Part shown: piece by piece, positions 1-7,586 of the stretch | How the letters are laid out: each line of letters starts with the position of its first letter | Position numbering within the stretch: position 1 is the stretch's first letter | Assembly: GCA_023422005.1 (NCBI GenBank) | Contig: JAEZSC010000097.1 | Span: 1 to 13,847, forward strand | DNA length: 13,847 nucleotides | Source of the DNA: Bacillota bacterium | Lineage (GTDB): Bacteria > Bacillota > Clostridia > Christensenellales > UMGS416 | Reading direction: 5' to 3' | Made by a program: the position numbers and the translations under genes | The notes under the pieces: generated by a model | Database searches by the model: none | What the model was told of the DNA's origin: nothing | Seen by the model: the letters and a program-made list of their open reading frames with translations, nothing else

Positions 1-236
1 AGTATATCCACAAGGTCGCCATCTACGTGGACAAGAAGATGGCGGAGGTATCCCGGCAGCGCGACAACCTGAGCACCGCCATGATCGCCGTAATGGCAGC
101 CATCAACATAGCCGACGAAGTGATGGAGCTGCGCGGGGAGAAGGAAGCCTTCCTCAAGATGGACAAATCCTCCCAGGCCCAGCCCCAGCGCAGGGACAAT
201 GTGACGACCTTCAGCAAGGAATTGAAGAAGGGCTGA
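1..236 (+). CDS. zapA: Cell division protein ZapA, C-terminal part (5' end outside window)
   Basis: The reading frame is already open at base 3 and ends with TGA at 234-236, so only about 77 C-terminal residues are visible. The segment YIHKVAIYVDKKM followed by a helix containing AVMAAINIADEVMEL matches the ZapA family, in which a small globular head is followed by a long coiled-coil dimerisation helix. ZapA binds FtsZ in the cytoplasm and bundles its filaments at the division ring. The polar tail ending in KELKKG is typical of family members. A position directly upstream of mutS2 is common for zapA in Firmicutes, which supports the call. A strong terminator follows at 264-288, so mutS2 is probably transcribed separately. 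The start codon and ribosome binding site cannot be seen. Confidence 0.85.
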   Translation, partial: YIHKVAIYVDKKMAEVSRQRDNLSTAMIAVMAAINIADEVMELRGEKEAFLKMDKSSQAQPQRRDNVTTFSKELKKG

Positions 237-263
237 CGGCACGGGCTATTTTGAACGACTGAC

Positions 264-288
264 AAAGCAGCGGCAACGCTGCTTTTTT
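264..288 (+). terminator. Intrinsic terminator after zapA
   Basis: A perfect 9-bp stem, AAAGCAGCG (264-272) with CGCTGCTTT (277-285), encloses a GCAA tetraloop, and the sequence reads six T residues at 283-288. This is a textbook rho-independent terminator 28 bases after the zapA stop. It separates zapA from mutS2. Confidence 0.92.
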
Positions 289-344
289 CATGCGTCGATT
301 TGGATACGCTGGAAACCCTAAGAACATGAAAGGATCGCAAAGCG

Positions 345-2699
345 ATGAACGATAAAGCCATCAAGACCCTGGAATTTGACAAGATACGCGCCATGCTGGC
401 CAACGAGTGCGAAAGCTTCATGGGCCGGGAGCTGGCAGAGGCACTGAAACCCACCGACAACCCGCTGGAGGTAGCCGCGGCGCAGAACGGTACCTTCGAG
501 GCCGTGGACTACATCGACAAATCCGGTTCCGCGCCGCTGCACGGCTTCAATGACATCCGCGAGGCCATCCACAAGACCCGCATCGGGCTGATACTGGGCC
601 CCGGCGAGCTCTTAAGCGTGGCCAACACGCTGAAGGTCAGCCGCACGGTGAAGGCCACGCTGCGCCGGGACAAGACGCCGGCCGGCCCCCACTTGCTGGA
701 ACTCAGTGAGGCGTTGATCGTCCTCAAGGACATGGAGGCCACCATCGAGCGCTGCATCGAGAGCGAGGACCGCGTGGCCGACGGCGCCAGCGGCGCGCTG
801 GCCTCCATACGCCGGCGCATCGGCCTGTGCCATGTGCGCATCCGCCAAAAGCTGGAAAGCATTGTGCGCTCCAGCCAGTACAAGGACGCGCTGATGGATT
901 CCATCGTGACCCAGCGGGCCGGGCGCTATGTGGTGCCTGTGCGCCAGGAGCACCGTGGCCGCGTGCCCGGCCTGGTGCATGACCAGAGCGGCAGCGGAGC
1001 CACGTTGTTCGTCGAACCGCTGGAAGTCGTGGAGATCAACAACGAGCTGCGGGAGCTGGAGCTGCAGGAGATTGAGGAGGTCCAGCGCATCTTGCATGAA
1101 TTGAGCGAACAGCTGCGCCCCCACGGCGAGGCCATGGGCTACGCGCTGGAGACGCTGGCCCAAATGGACTTCCTGTTCGCCAAGGCGCGGCTGGCCGCCG
1201 TGATGCGCGCCCGGCCGCCAGTGGTGACACCCGGCGGAGCCGTGCGCATCGTACGCGGCCGCCATCCGCTCATAGACCCGGAGGCTGTGGTGCCCATCAG
1301 TCTGGAGCTGGGCCGGCACTTCACGTCGCTGCTGATCACCGGCCCCAACACCGGCGGCAAGACCGTGACGCTCAAAACCGTGGGTCTGTTCGCGCTGATG
1401 ACGCAGGCTGGGCTTTTCCTGCCGGCGGACGACGGCTGCGAGATGCCGGTGTTCGACGGCGTGTTCGCCGACATCGGCGACGAGCAGAGCATCGAGCAGA
1501 GCCTGTCCACATTCTCCAGCCACATGCGCAACATCGTGAGCATCCTGGAGCAGGCCGACGCCGGCTCTCTGGTGCTGCTGGACGAGCTGGGCGCCGGTAC
1601 CGACCCCAACGAAGGCTCCGCGCTGGCCATCGCGATACTGGAGCGGCTGAAGGCCGCCCGCAGCAAGGTGATGGCCACAACCCACTACAGCGAGCTGAAG
1701 GCCTACGCGCTGGCCACCGCCGGCGTGGAGAACGCCTCCATGGAGTTCGACGTGGAATCCCTCCGGCCCACCTACAAGCTGACGCTGGGCATCCCGGGCA
1801 AGTCCAACGCCTTTGAGATTTCCCGGCGGCTGGGCCTGCCGGAGAGCATCATCGACAGCGCCCGGGAGCGCCTGACCAAGGACGTCATCCGCTTTGAGGA
1901 CGTGATACAGAGCGCAGAGAAGGCCAAGGAGGCCGCCCTGCGGGAGCGTGAGGAGGCCGAGCAGCTGCGCCGGGAGATCGCCGACCTGCACCGCATCGCC
2001 GACCGCGAGCGCGAGCGCCTGGAGCGCCAGCGCGACAAGGTGCTGCTGGACGCCAAGGACGAGGCCCGCAAACTCATCGAGCGCGCCCGCTTCGAGAGCG
2101 AGCAGGTCATCAAGGACATCCGCAGCCTCAAGGAGAACCGCTCGGACAACCGCGAGCGCGACATCCAGCAGGCCCGTGACCGCATCCGCGCCGTAACGGA
2201 GGAGCTGGCAACCAGCGCCCAGCCCGAGCGCCTGACGCCTGCGCCCAAGGATTTGAAGCTGGGCGAGCAGGTTGTGCTGATGGACAGCAACCAGACCGCC
2301 TCGGTGCTGACGCTGCCTGACCGCGACGGCAACCTGAGCGTGCAGGCGGGCATCATGAAGCTCATGACCAACGTGAGCAAGCTGCGCCGGGCCACAGGGT
2401 CCGAGCGCAAGGCCGAACGCCGGGCGGAGCGCGCCTCCATGCTGCGCATGGGCAACACCGCCCGCGAGCTGGACATCCGCGGCCGCAACGCCGAGGAAGG
2501 CCTGCAGGAAGTTGACCGCTATCTGGACGAGGCGGTGATGTCCGGGCTCACCGAGGTCAACATCATCCACGGTAAGGGCACCGGCAAGCTGCGGGCTGCC
2601 ATCCACGATTCACTGCGCCACCACCCCCACGTGAAGGCCTTCCGCCTGGGCCGCTACGGCGAGGGCGAGGACGGCGTCACCATCGTGTCGCTACAATAG
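345..2699 (+). CDS. mutS2: Endonuclease MutS2 (MutS-family ATPase with Smr nuclease domain)
   Basis: A 784-residue protein, the usual length for MutS2. The N-terminal third is the MutS core/lever region (about 1-290). The ABC-type ATPase follows, with Walker A GPNTGGKT at 333-340 and Walker B LVLLDELGAGTDP with D413 and E414. A long charged coiled coil spans about 515-630. A small KOW-like segment begins near 637. The C-terminal Smr domain (about 705-784) carries LDIRG (709-713) and HGKGTGKLR (742-750), the motifs linked to its nicking activity. The mismatch-recognition N-terminal domain of MutS is absent, as expected for MutS2. In this family the protein acts on branched DNA or collided ribosomes (anti-recombination, ribosome rescue) rather than in classic mismatch repair. 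The ATG at 345 follows an AAAGGA-like site near 328-334. All catalytic motifs are intact. The gene converges on a minus-strand hydrolase. Confidence 0.97.
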   Translation: MNDKAIKTLEFDKIRAMLANECESFMGRELAEALKPTDNPLEVAAAQNGTFEAVDYIDKSGSAPLHGFNDIREAIHKTRIGLILGPGELLSVANTLKVSRTVKATLRRDKTPAGPHLLELSEALIVLKDMEATIERCIESEDRVADGASGALASIRRRIGLCHVRIRQKLESIVRSSQYKDALMDSIVTQRAGRYVVPVRQEHRGRVPGLVHDQSGSGATLFVEPLEVVEINNELRELELQEIEEVQRILHELSEQLRPHGEAMGYALETLAQMDFLFAKARLAAVMRARPPVVTPGGAVRIVRGRHPLIDPEAVVPISLELGRHFTSLLITGPNTGGKTVTLKTVGLFALMTQAGLFLPADDGCEMPVFDGVFADIGDEQSIEQSLSTFSSHMRNIVSILEQADAGSLVLLDELGAGTDPNEGSALAIAILERLKAARSKVMATTHYSELKAYALATAGVENASMEFDVESLRPTYKLTLGIPGKSNAFEISRRLGLPESIIDSARERLTKDVIRFEDVIQSAEKAKEAALREREEAEQLRREIADLHRIADRERERLERQRDKVLLDAKDEARKLIERARFESEQVIKDIRSLKENRSDNRERDIQQARDRIRAVTEELATSAQPERLTPAPKDLKLGEQVVLMDSNQTASVLTLPDRDGNLSVQAGIMKLMTNVSKLRRATGSERKAERRAERASMLRMGNTARELDIRGRNAEEGLQEVDRYLDEAVMSGLTEVNIIHGKGTGKLRAAIHDSLRHHPHVKAFRLGRYGEGEDGVTIVSLQ

Positions 2700-2708
2700 G
2701 ATGAATCT

Positions 2709-2741
2709 AAGGGGCTGTCGCGCTTAGCGTGACAGCCCCTT
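2709..2741. terminator. Bidirectional hairpin between convergent mutS2 and hydrolase
   Basis: A perfect 11-bp inverted repeat pairs AAGGGGCTGTC (2709-2719) with GACAGCCCCTT (2731-2741) around an 11-base loop. It lies between two convergent stop codons (2699 and 2751), so it probably terminates both transcripts. A long U tract is lacking on either side, which makes it weaker than the other terminators in the window. Confidence 0.75.
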
Positions 2742-2750
2742 GCGTGCAAG

Positions 2751-3623
2751 TTACACGTGCTTTCGAAGGAAAGTCAGAACCTGCTCCATGGCCCGCTGCA
2801 CTTCGGGGTTTGTGCCGTCCTGGTCAAAGCTATGGCCCATGCCGGGCATCGTGACCAGTTGGCATTCCACCCCCAAGTCTCGCAGCCTTGTGTGCATGAC
2901 GACGGACTGCTCATAGGGAACATCGGTGTCCGCGTCGCCGTGCAGCAGCATCGTCGGCGGGTAATCCGCCCGGGCCAGAAACTCGGGGCAGTATGCCAGC
3001 AGCTTCTCCCGGTCTTGCTCGGGGTGCAGGCCGCTGACGCTCTGCACCCAGTTCCCCTGCTGGCGGGTATACAGATAGTAGGCGAACCGGCTAAACTCGC
3101 CTGCGGTTGTTTCCTTGGCGCCCACGGCGCGCAGCGCTTCCTCCCGCGAGACCGGCGGCTGCTGGCAGTAATGCTCGCTGGGCCGGGAGTACCACTCGTC
3201 CAGGATGTCGCCGTAGCCGAAAAACGACACGATGGCCCTGGGCCGGACGCCAAAGGTGCCCGTCATCAGCGACAGGTAGCCGCCAGCCGACGAGCCCATG
3301 ACCGCCACCCGTCTGCCGTCAAAGCCCAGCTGTTCGGCTGCCTCGCCTGTTACCCAGGCCATGGCGTCGCACACGTCGCCCATGATGTCCATCAAGTTCG
3401 TCTCCGGGGCCAACCGGTAGTCGGCGGACACGACGGTAAAGCCTGCCTCGTTGAGCAGCTCGACCTGCCAGGCCCGCGTACCCTGCCTGTCGCCGAAGAT
3501 CAATGCGCCACCGTGCAGATAGAGAACCGCCGGGGAGCGGGGCTGCCGGGCCAGGTACACATCGGCCTCTATGGAACAGCCGTTGATCCGCTTGTATTCA
3601 TGTGTCGTCTTTTGGATGGGCAT
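2751..3623 (-). CDS. Alpha/beta hydrolase, HSL/acetyl-esterase-like
   Basis: A 290-residue soluble hydrolase of the hormone-sensitive-lipase-like branch. The oxyanion motif HGG is at 37-39, DYRLAPE is at 68-74, and the nucleophile elbow GSSAGG (110-115) places the serine at 112. The acid is probably D234 in HGDADTDVP and the histidine H264 in GMGHSF, so the triad looks complete. No signal peptide is visible, suggesting cytoplasmic hydrolysis of small esters, for example deacetylation of sugars or short-chain esters; the substrate is unknown. The minus-strand ATG at 3623 is preceded by AGAAGGA (complement of 3631-3637) with 7-base spacing. A very good promoter lies at 3663-3690. The gene is transcribed alone, divergent from the DUF523-xylB pair. 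Confidence 0.88.
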   Translation of the reverse strand: MPIQKTTHEYKRINGCSIEADVYLARQPRSPAVLYLHGGALIFGDRQGTRAWQVELLNEAGFTVVSADYRLAPETNLMDIMGDVCDAMAWVTGEAAEQLGFDGRRVAVMGSSAGGYLSLMTGTFGVRPRAIVSFFGYGDILDEWYSRPSEHYCQQPPVSREEALRAVGAKETTAGEFSRFAYYLYTRQQGNWVQSVSGLHPEQDREKLLAYCPEFLARADYPPTMLLHGDADTDVPYEQSVVMHTRLRDLGVECQLVTMPGMGHSFDQDGTNPEVQRAMEQVLTFLRKHV

Positions 3624-3662
3624 TCTGTTCTCCTTCTCAATGGTAATGAGTACGTTTTCTTA

Positions 3663-3690
3663 GTTATAACGCTTCCTGGATGAATGTCAA
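3663..3690 (-). promoter_or_regulatory. Sigma-A-type promoter for the hydrolase
   Basis: Read on the minus strand, TTGACA (3690-3685) is followed after 16 bases by TATAAC (3668-3663). A perfect -35 and a near-consensus -10 predict a start near 3656, about 33 bases before the hydrolase ATG. Confidence 0.75.
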
Positions 3691-3709
3691 GCCGTGAACC
3701 GAAAAGCTC

Positions 3710-3738
3710 TTTCCTGATTCGCCGGGACGCAGTACAAT
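3710..3738 (+). promoter_or_regulatory. Possible promoter for the DUF523-xylB operon
   Basis: TACAAT at 3733-3738 is a good -10 box, placed about 28 bases before the Shine-Dalgarno site of the DUF523 gene. The -35 candidate 17 bases upstream (TTTCCT, 3710-3715) is weak. The position, divergent from the hydrolase promoter, fits. Confidence 0.45.
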
Positions 3739-3772
3739 AAATCCGATCATTCTGATGGTTAGGGGAGATACG

Positions 3773-4207
3773 ATGATACTGGTAAGCGCCTGCCTGGCGG
3801 GCATCCCGTGCCGCTATGACGGGCAGAGCAAGCCCGACGAGCGCATGATGGAAATGGTGAAAAGGGGAGAAGCCAAGGTGTTCTGCCCGGAGACGCTGGG
3901 CGGGCTCAAAATCCCACGGGTGCCCTCGGAGATCGTGGGCGGCGACGGCGCGGATGTGCTGGACAGCCGGGCCAAGGTGCTGAGCCGCGATGGGGAGGAC
4001 CGCACCCAGGAGTTCCTGCGCGGCGCGCAAGCCACGCTGGAGCTGTGTCGCAAGCACGGCGCAACCGAGGTGTGGCTCAAGGCCAAGAGCCCCTCTTGCG
4101 GTGTGGGCCGTATCTATGACGGCACGTTTTCCGGCGCTTTGCGCCCCGGCGACGGCGTCACCGCGGCCCTGCTCAGAAGGAATGGCGTTAAGGTTGTAGA
4201 AATATAA
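3773..4207 (+). CDS. DUF523 / TudS-like iron-sulfur protein
   Basis: A 144-residue stand-alone DUF523 protein. Family motifs are SACLAGIPCRYDG (5-17), FCPE (37-40) and KSPSCG (105-110), giving conserved cysteines C7, C13, C38 and C109. A characterised member of DUF523, TudS, is a thiouracil desulfidase that uses a [4Fe-4S] cluster held by three cysteines to remove sulfur from thiolated uracil. A similar cluster and a desulfuration role are plausible here but inferred. I chose the ATG at 3773 because AGGGGAGA (3761-3768) sits just before it. An upstream in-frame ATG at 3755 has no such site and would add six unconserved residues. The gene ends 26 bases before xylB, so the two are probably co-transcribed, although no functional link is obvious. 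Confidence 0.87.
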   Translation: MILVSACLAGIPCRYDGQSKPDERMMEMVKRGEAKVFCPETLGGLKIPRVPSEIVGGDGADVLDSRAKVLSRDGEDRTQEFLRGAQATLELCRKHGATEVWLKAKSPSCGVGRIYDGTFSGALRPGDGVTAALLRRNGVKVVEI

Positions 4208-4233
4208 AATAACTTTTGTATATGGAGGCTACC

Positions 4234-5787
4234 ATGGCCTATTTGTTGGGCATCGACATCGGCACTTCCGGCACCAAAACCGTGCTCTTCGACGAGCGGG
4301 GTGTTACCGTCGCTTCTGCCACTTGGGAATACCCTTTGAGCCAGCCGCAAACCGGCTGGGCCGAGCAGGACCCTGCCGACTGGTGGCGGGCCAGCGCCGG
4401 CTCAATCGCCGAGGTCGTCAAAAAGAGCGGCGTGAACTCCCGCGACATCGCCGGCATGGGCCTCAGCGGCCAGATGCACGGCATGGTGCTCTTGGACGCC
4501 CAGGACCGCGTGCTGCGGCCGTCCATCATCTGGTGCGATCAGCGCACCCAGGCCGAGTGCGACCAGATCACCGCGCTGGTGGGGGCCAAGCGCTTGATTG
4601 AGATCACCGCCAACCCGGCGCTGACCGGCTTCACCGCCTCCAAGGTCATGTGGGTGAAGAACCACCAACCGGACATCTTCGAGAAGACCCGAAGGGTTCT
4701 GCTGCCCAAGGACTATGTGCGCCTGATGCTGACCGGTGAATACGCCACCGAGGTAAGCGACGCCAGCGGCATGCAGTTCCTGGATGTGCCCAAGCGGCAG
4801 TGGTCCGCCGAGGTGCTGGGCAAGCTGGGCATCCCCATGGAGTGGCTGCCCAATGTGTATGAATCCTACGAGGTCAGCGGCAAACTGACCCGCGAGGCGG
4901 CCCAGCTCACCGGTCTGTGGGAAGGCATGCCCGTGGTGGGCGGCGGCGGAGACCAGGCCGCCGGGGCCGTGGGCAACGGCATTGTGCGCCCCGGCGTCAT
5001 TTCCTCGACGATCGGCACTTCCGGCGTTGTGTTCGCCCACATGGACGACGTGGCCATCGACCCGCTGGGGCGCGTGCACACCTTCTGCCACGCCGTGCCC
5101 GGCGCGTGGCACGTCATGGGCGTTACCCAGGGCGCGGGCCTGAGCCTGCAATGGCTGCGCAACGAGTTCGGCGCCATGGAGCGCGAGCTGGCCGGCCGCA
5201 TCGGCCTGGACACCTACGACCTGATGGGCCGCGAGGCGGCGCAGGCGCAGCCCGGCTGCGAGGGGCTGATCTATCTGCCTTACCTGATGGGTGAGCGCAC
5301 GCCCCATCTGGACGCCAATGCCCGCGGCGTGTTCTTCGGCCTCACGGCCCGGCACCGCCGCCAGGAGGTCATTCGAGCTGTCATGGAGGGCGTAGGGTAC
5401 AGCCTGCTGGATTGCATCAGCATCATCCGCGAGATGGGCGTGCAGGCCGCCGAGGTGCGCGCCAGCGGCGGCGGCGGCAGGAGTGAGCTGTGGCGGCAGA
5501 TGCAGGCGGACATGTTCGACTGCGACATCGTGACCGTCAACTCCAGCGAGGGCGGCGCGCTGGGCGTGGCCCTGCTTGCAGGCGTGGGCACGGGGGTGTA
5601 TAATAGCGTCCGTGAAGCGTGCGATGCGACGATACAGGTCACCCGCAGGCAGAACCCCGATGTCGCCAGCGGCGAGGTTTATCGAAAATATTATCCTTTG
5701 TATCGGGATCTATATAAGGCGCTGAAGCCCAGCTTCGGCGAAGTTGCCAGGATCACAACGGAGCTGCAAGGCTCCAGGCAGGTTTAA
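4234..5787 (+). CDS. xylB: Xylulokinase (FGGY carbohydrate kinase)
   Basis: A 517-residue kinase, slightly longer than the usual 480-510. It phosphorylates D-xylulose with ATP to xylulose 5-phosphate, feeding the pentose phosphate pathway. The N-terminal phosphate-binding motif is GIDIGTSGTK (6-15). GQMHG at 79-83 is characteristic of xylulokinase within the FGGY family. The likely catalytic aspartate is D240 in GGGDQAAGAVGNG. A second nucleotide-binding segment, TIGTSG, follows, and near the C-terminal side ASGGGGRSELWRQMQAD matches the FGGY signature. The start is the ATG at 4234, with GGAGG at 4224-4228. The gene is preceded closely by the DUF523 gene and ended by a strong hairpin. No xylose isomerase (xylA) is visible in the window. 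Another FGGY specificity is possible, but the GQMHG motif favours xylulose. Confidence 0.92.
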   Translation: MAYLLGIDIGTSGTKTVLFDERGVTVASATWEYPLSQPQTGWAEQDPADWWRASAGSIAEVVKKSGVNSRDIAGMGLSGQMHGMVLLDAQDRVLRPSIIWCDQRTQAECDQITALVGAKRLIEITANPALTGFTASKVMWVKNHQPDIFEKTRRVLLPKDYVRLMLTGEYATEVSDASGMQFLDVPKRQWSAEVLGKLGIPMEWLPNVYESYEVSGKLTREAAQLTGLWEGMPVVGGGGDQAAGAVGNGIVRPGVISSTIGTSGVVFAHMDDVAIDPLGRVHTFCHAVPGAWHVMGVTQGAGLSLQWLRNEFGAMERELAGRIGLDTYDLMGREAAQAQPGCEGLIYLPYLMGERTPHLDANARGVFFGLTARHRRQEVIRAVMEGVGYSLLDCISIIREMGVQAAEVRASGGGGRSELWRQMQADMFDCDIVTVNSSEGGALGVALLAGVGTGVYNSVREACDATIQVTRRQNPDVASGEVYRKYYPLYRDLYKALKPSFGEVARITTELQGSRQV

Positions 5788-5803
5788 GGAGTAATGAAAA
5801 GCG

Positions 5804-5839
5804 GCAAAACGGCATGTCCTATCGGACATGCCGTTTTGC
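5804..5839. terminator. Strong hairpin terminator after xylB
   Basis: A perfect 16-bp inverted repeat pairs 5804-5819 with 5824-5839 around a TATC loop, 16 bases after the xylB stop. The stem contains AAAA on the left and TTTT on the right, so it can act as a terminator in either direction. No T tract follows the stem. Confidence 0.82.
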
Positions 5840-5863
5840 TGTCCGTTCCTCGTGGTACATAAT
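5836..5863 (+). promoter_or_regulatory. Weak candidate promoter for the AT-rich gene
   Basis: TTGCTG (5836-5841), 16 bases, then CATAAT (5858-5863) is an acceptable sigma-A match about 36 bases before the ATG at 5899. It overlaps the preceding terminator stem. The match is suggestive only. Confidence 0.3.
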
Positions 5864-5898
5864 CTACACTGCGTTTATTTGAGAAAGGGAATAATAAC

Positions 5899-6597
5899 AT
5901 GATAAAGAGTAACTTTCTTCAAAACCTATTACTTAGCTATCTTAAATGGAGAAGTGAGCACATTCAAAAACAATCTATAGTGAGCCGCGTATCCGATAGT
6001 TTTTGTGATCCTCTAAAGCGTTCACGCACAGTGTTTTTCCTACTTACTTTATTCTTTTCCGTGATTATCATATATTTTATAGTTTTGTCTTTTTTGATTA
6101 AAACCTCATATTTAATTCTAGTATTTTTATCTCTAGTGTTGTCCTTACCTTTATGTATTTTGTTTTTCATTAAGGATAAACGACATGAAATTCTGAATAA
6201 ATCCTTCCTGCGGTTGGATACTGGTTCGTATTATGACGAGTTTAGAAAGTGGCTTAAAGATAATCAATATGATTCAAAACTGAAAATAAAACAGCTACGA
6301 AATCGATGCCTTAAGTATATAGGAAATCAAGAGACTATTAAGAGGAATGCATACATAGTTATAAATGGCTGTATAACGCTAGCCTTTAAGCCTCTTTCGG
6401 ATATGTTAATGCATCTGACTGCAAACTACCTTTATATATTCGTTATTATTGTATGTTTGTATGTTGAAGTCAACTTGGGGACACACCTGATCTTTAGGTA
6501 TTCCTTTAGCTACCTTAGGCATTTACAAAGTATGGTTGATGACATACAAGACACACTCGATCGATGTTTTCCAATTTATGAGGATGATTTAGTATAA
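5899..6597 (+). CDS. AT-rich orphan: multi-pass membrane protein of unknown function
   Basis: A 232-residue protein that I do not recognise. A basic N-terminal helix (about 1-43) is followed by two clear membrane segments (about 44-66 and 70-92). A charged, probably cytoplasmic stretch of about 55 residues comes next (93-150, with many K, R, D and E). A weaker hydrophobic segment at 151-164 and a clear one at 177-193 precede an acidic C-terminal helix ending in YEDDLV. Base composition is about 30% GC in lines I sampled, against about 65-70% in both neighbours, and codons such as TTA, AGA and ATA are frequent, so recent horizontal acquisition is likely. The ATG at 5899 has AAAGGGA at 5884-5890. 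It is flanked by the xylB terminator and the isomerase promoter, so it looks like a one-gene insert. The 2TM-plus-soluble-helix plan loosely recalls membrane effector domains such as SLATT, but I see no motif that supports this. Confidence 0.8.
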   Translation: MIKSNFLQNLLLSYLKWRSEHIQKQSIVSRVSDSFCDPLKRSRTVFFLLTLFFSVIIIYFIVLSFLIKTSYLILVFLSLVLSLPLCILFFIKDKRHEILNKSFLRLDTGSYYDEFRKWLKDNQYDSKLKIKQLRNRCLKYIGNQETIKRNAYIVINGCITLAFKPLSDMLMHLTANYLYIFVIIVCLYVEVNLGTHLIFRYSFSYLRHLQSMVDDIQDTLDRCFPIYEDDLV

Positions 6598-6622
6598 ATA
6601 GTATAGCATACTGTTTAGAATG

Positions 6623-6631
6623 TGCTATGAT
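6623..6631 (+). promoter_or_regulatory. Extended -10 promoter of the sugar isomerase gene
   Basis: TGCTATGAT (6623-6631) matches an extended -10 (TGn followed by TATGAT). It predicts a start near 6638, inside the palindrome at 6634-6645. No convincing -35 is present, as is usual for extended -10 promoters. Confidence 0.6.
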
Positions 6632-6633
6632 AC

Positions 6634-6645
6634 TGGTATATACCA
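6634..6645. promoter_or_regulatory. Perfect 12-bp palindrome, candidate GntR/FadR-type operator
   Basis: TGGTATATACCA is a perfect palindrome covering the predicted transcription start of the isomerase gene and ending three bases before its Shine-Dalgarno site. It resembles operators of the FadR/UxuR branch of GntR repressors (TGGTATACCA-type), which often control sugar-acid genes. The regulator is not in this window, so the assignment is inference. Confidence 0.45.
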
Positions 6646-6660
6646 TTGGAGGTTTGCATT

Positions 6661-7533
6661 ATGAAGATCGGAGTGAGTTCCTATAGCTTCCACCGGCTGG
6701 TGGCCAGCGGAGCCATGAGCCAGCTGGACGTCATCGCCAAGGCCAAGGAGATCGGCTTTGACATCATCGAGTTCGCCACGCTGCACCTGCCCGAGGGTGA
6801 GACACCGGTCAGCTTTGCGCCGCGCATCCGCGACGAGGCCGCTCGTGTGGGTATCGAGGTCGGCAATTATACGATCGCCGCGGATTTCCTGAACCACCCC
6901 GGCGGCCTGGACGGACAGATTGCCGCGCTGGGAGAGGAACTGAAGGCCGCCAGCCTCATGGGCGCGCCGGGCATGCGCCACGACGCAACATGGGGACTAG
7001 GCGCCAATTGGCACGGGCCGCGGGCCTTCGACGATGTTCTGCCGTTGCTGGCCAAGGGCTGCCGCGCCGTCGCCGAGCAGGCCGTCACCATGGGCATCCG
7101 CACAATGGTGGAGAACCACGGGTATTTCGCCCAGGACAGCGCCCGGGTGGAAAAGCTCATGAACGCCGTGAACCACCCGAACTTCGGCTGGTTGGTGGAC
7201 ATGGGCAACTTCGTGTGTGCCGATGAGGAGCCCTTCAAGGCCGTGGGCATCGCCGCGCCCTACGCCTTCCATGTGCACGCCAAGGATTTCCACATCAAAT
7301 CCGGCATGCTGCCCGACCCCGGCCAGGGCTGGTTCCGCAGCCGCGGCGGCAACTATCTGCGCGGCGCCATCGTGGGACACGGAGAGGTGCCGGTGTTGCA
7401 GTGCCTGCGCCTGCTGAAGAATGCCGGCTATGAAGGCACCGTGTCGCTAGAGTTTGAAGGACTGGAAGACCCGATACAGGGCATCACGATCGGGTATGAG
7501 AACCTGAAGCGCTATATTGAGATGGTTGGCTGA
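6661..7533 (+). CDS. Sugar phosphate isomerase/epimerase (AP endonuclease 2-like TIM barrel)
   Basis: A 290-residue protein of the xylose-isomerase-like TIM-barrel family. It begins with the first barrel strand MKIGVSSYSF. Likely divalent-metal ligands are E151 (MVENHG), D180 (WLVDMGNF), H206 (FHVHAKD) and E264 (VSLEFEG), with H240 near the active site, so the enzyme looks competent. Members isomerise or epimerise sugars, keto sugars or inositols; the substrate cannot be read from sequence. The start is the ATG at 6661 with GGAGG at 6648-6652 and 8-base spacing. An in-frame ATG at 6646 overlaps the Shine-Dalgarno site and is unlikely. The gene has its own promoter and palindrome and ends in a strong terminator, so it is monocistronic. 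Proximity to xylB hints at pentose or sugar-acid use. Confidence 0.87.
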   Translation: MKIGVSSYSFHRLVASGAMSQLDVIAKAKEIGFDIIEFATLHLPEGETPVSFAPRIRDEAARVGIEVGNYTIAADFLNHPGGLDGQIAALGEELKAASLMGAPGMRHDATWGLGANWHGPRAFDDVLPLLAKGCRAVAEQAVTMGIRTMVENHGYFAQDSARVEKLMNAVNHPNFGWLVDMGNFVCADEEPFKAVGIAAPYAFHVHAKDFHIKSGMLPDPGQGWFRSRGGNYLRGAIVGHGEVPVLQCLRLLKNAGYEGTVSLEFEGLEDPIQGITIGYENLKRYIEMVG

Positions 7534-7543
7534 GACAGGCATG

Positions 7544-7579
7544 AAAAGGGCGGGAGGCATTGAGCCTCCCGCCCTTTTT
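7544..7579. terminator. Bidirectional intrinsic terminator
   Basis: GGGCGGGAGGC (7548-7558) pairs perfectly with GCCTCCCGCCC (7564-7574) around a 5-base loop. AAAA precedes the stem and TTTTT (7575-7579) follows it. It serves the isomerase gene on the plus strand and the convergent lipoprotein gene on the minus strand. Confidence 0.95.
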
Positions 7580-7586
7580 GTGATCT

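Noticed and set aside
612..2606. Long minus-strand open frame of 664 codons opposite mutS2
   Set aside because: Its translation is low-complexity (rich in H, A, G, L and Q), has no family motifs, and lies wholly antisense to an intact MutS2. It is a GC-driven shadow.
5853..6642. Possible target-site duplication around the AT-rich gene: TGGTACATA (5853-5861) and TGGTATATA (6634-6642)
   Set aside because: Eight of nine bases agree, but the second copy is part of the isomerase palindrome, and no transposase or terminal inverted repeats exist. Chance is a better explanation.
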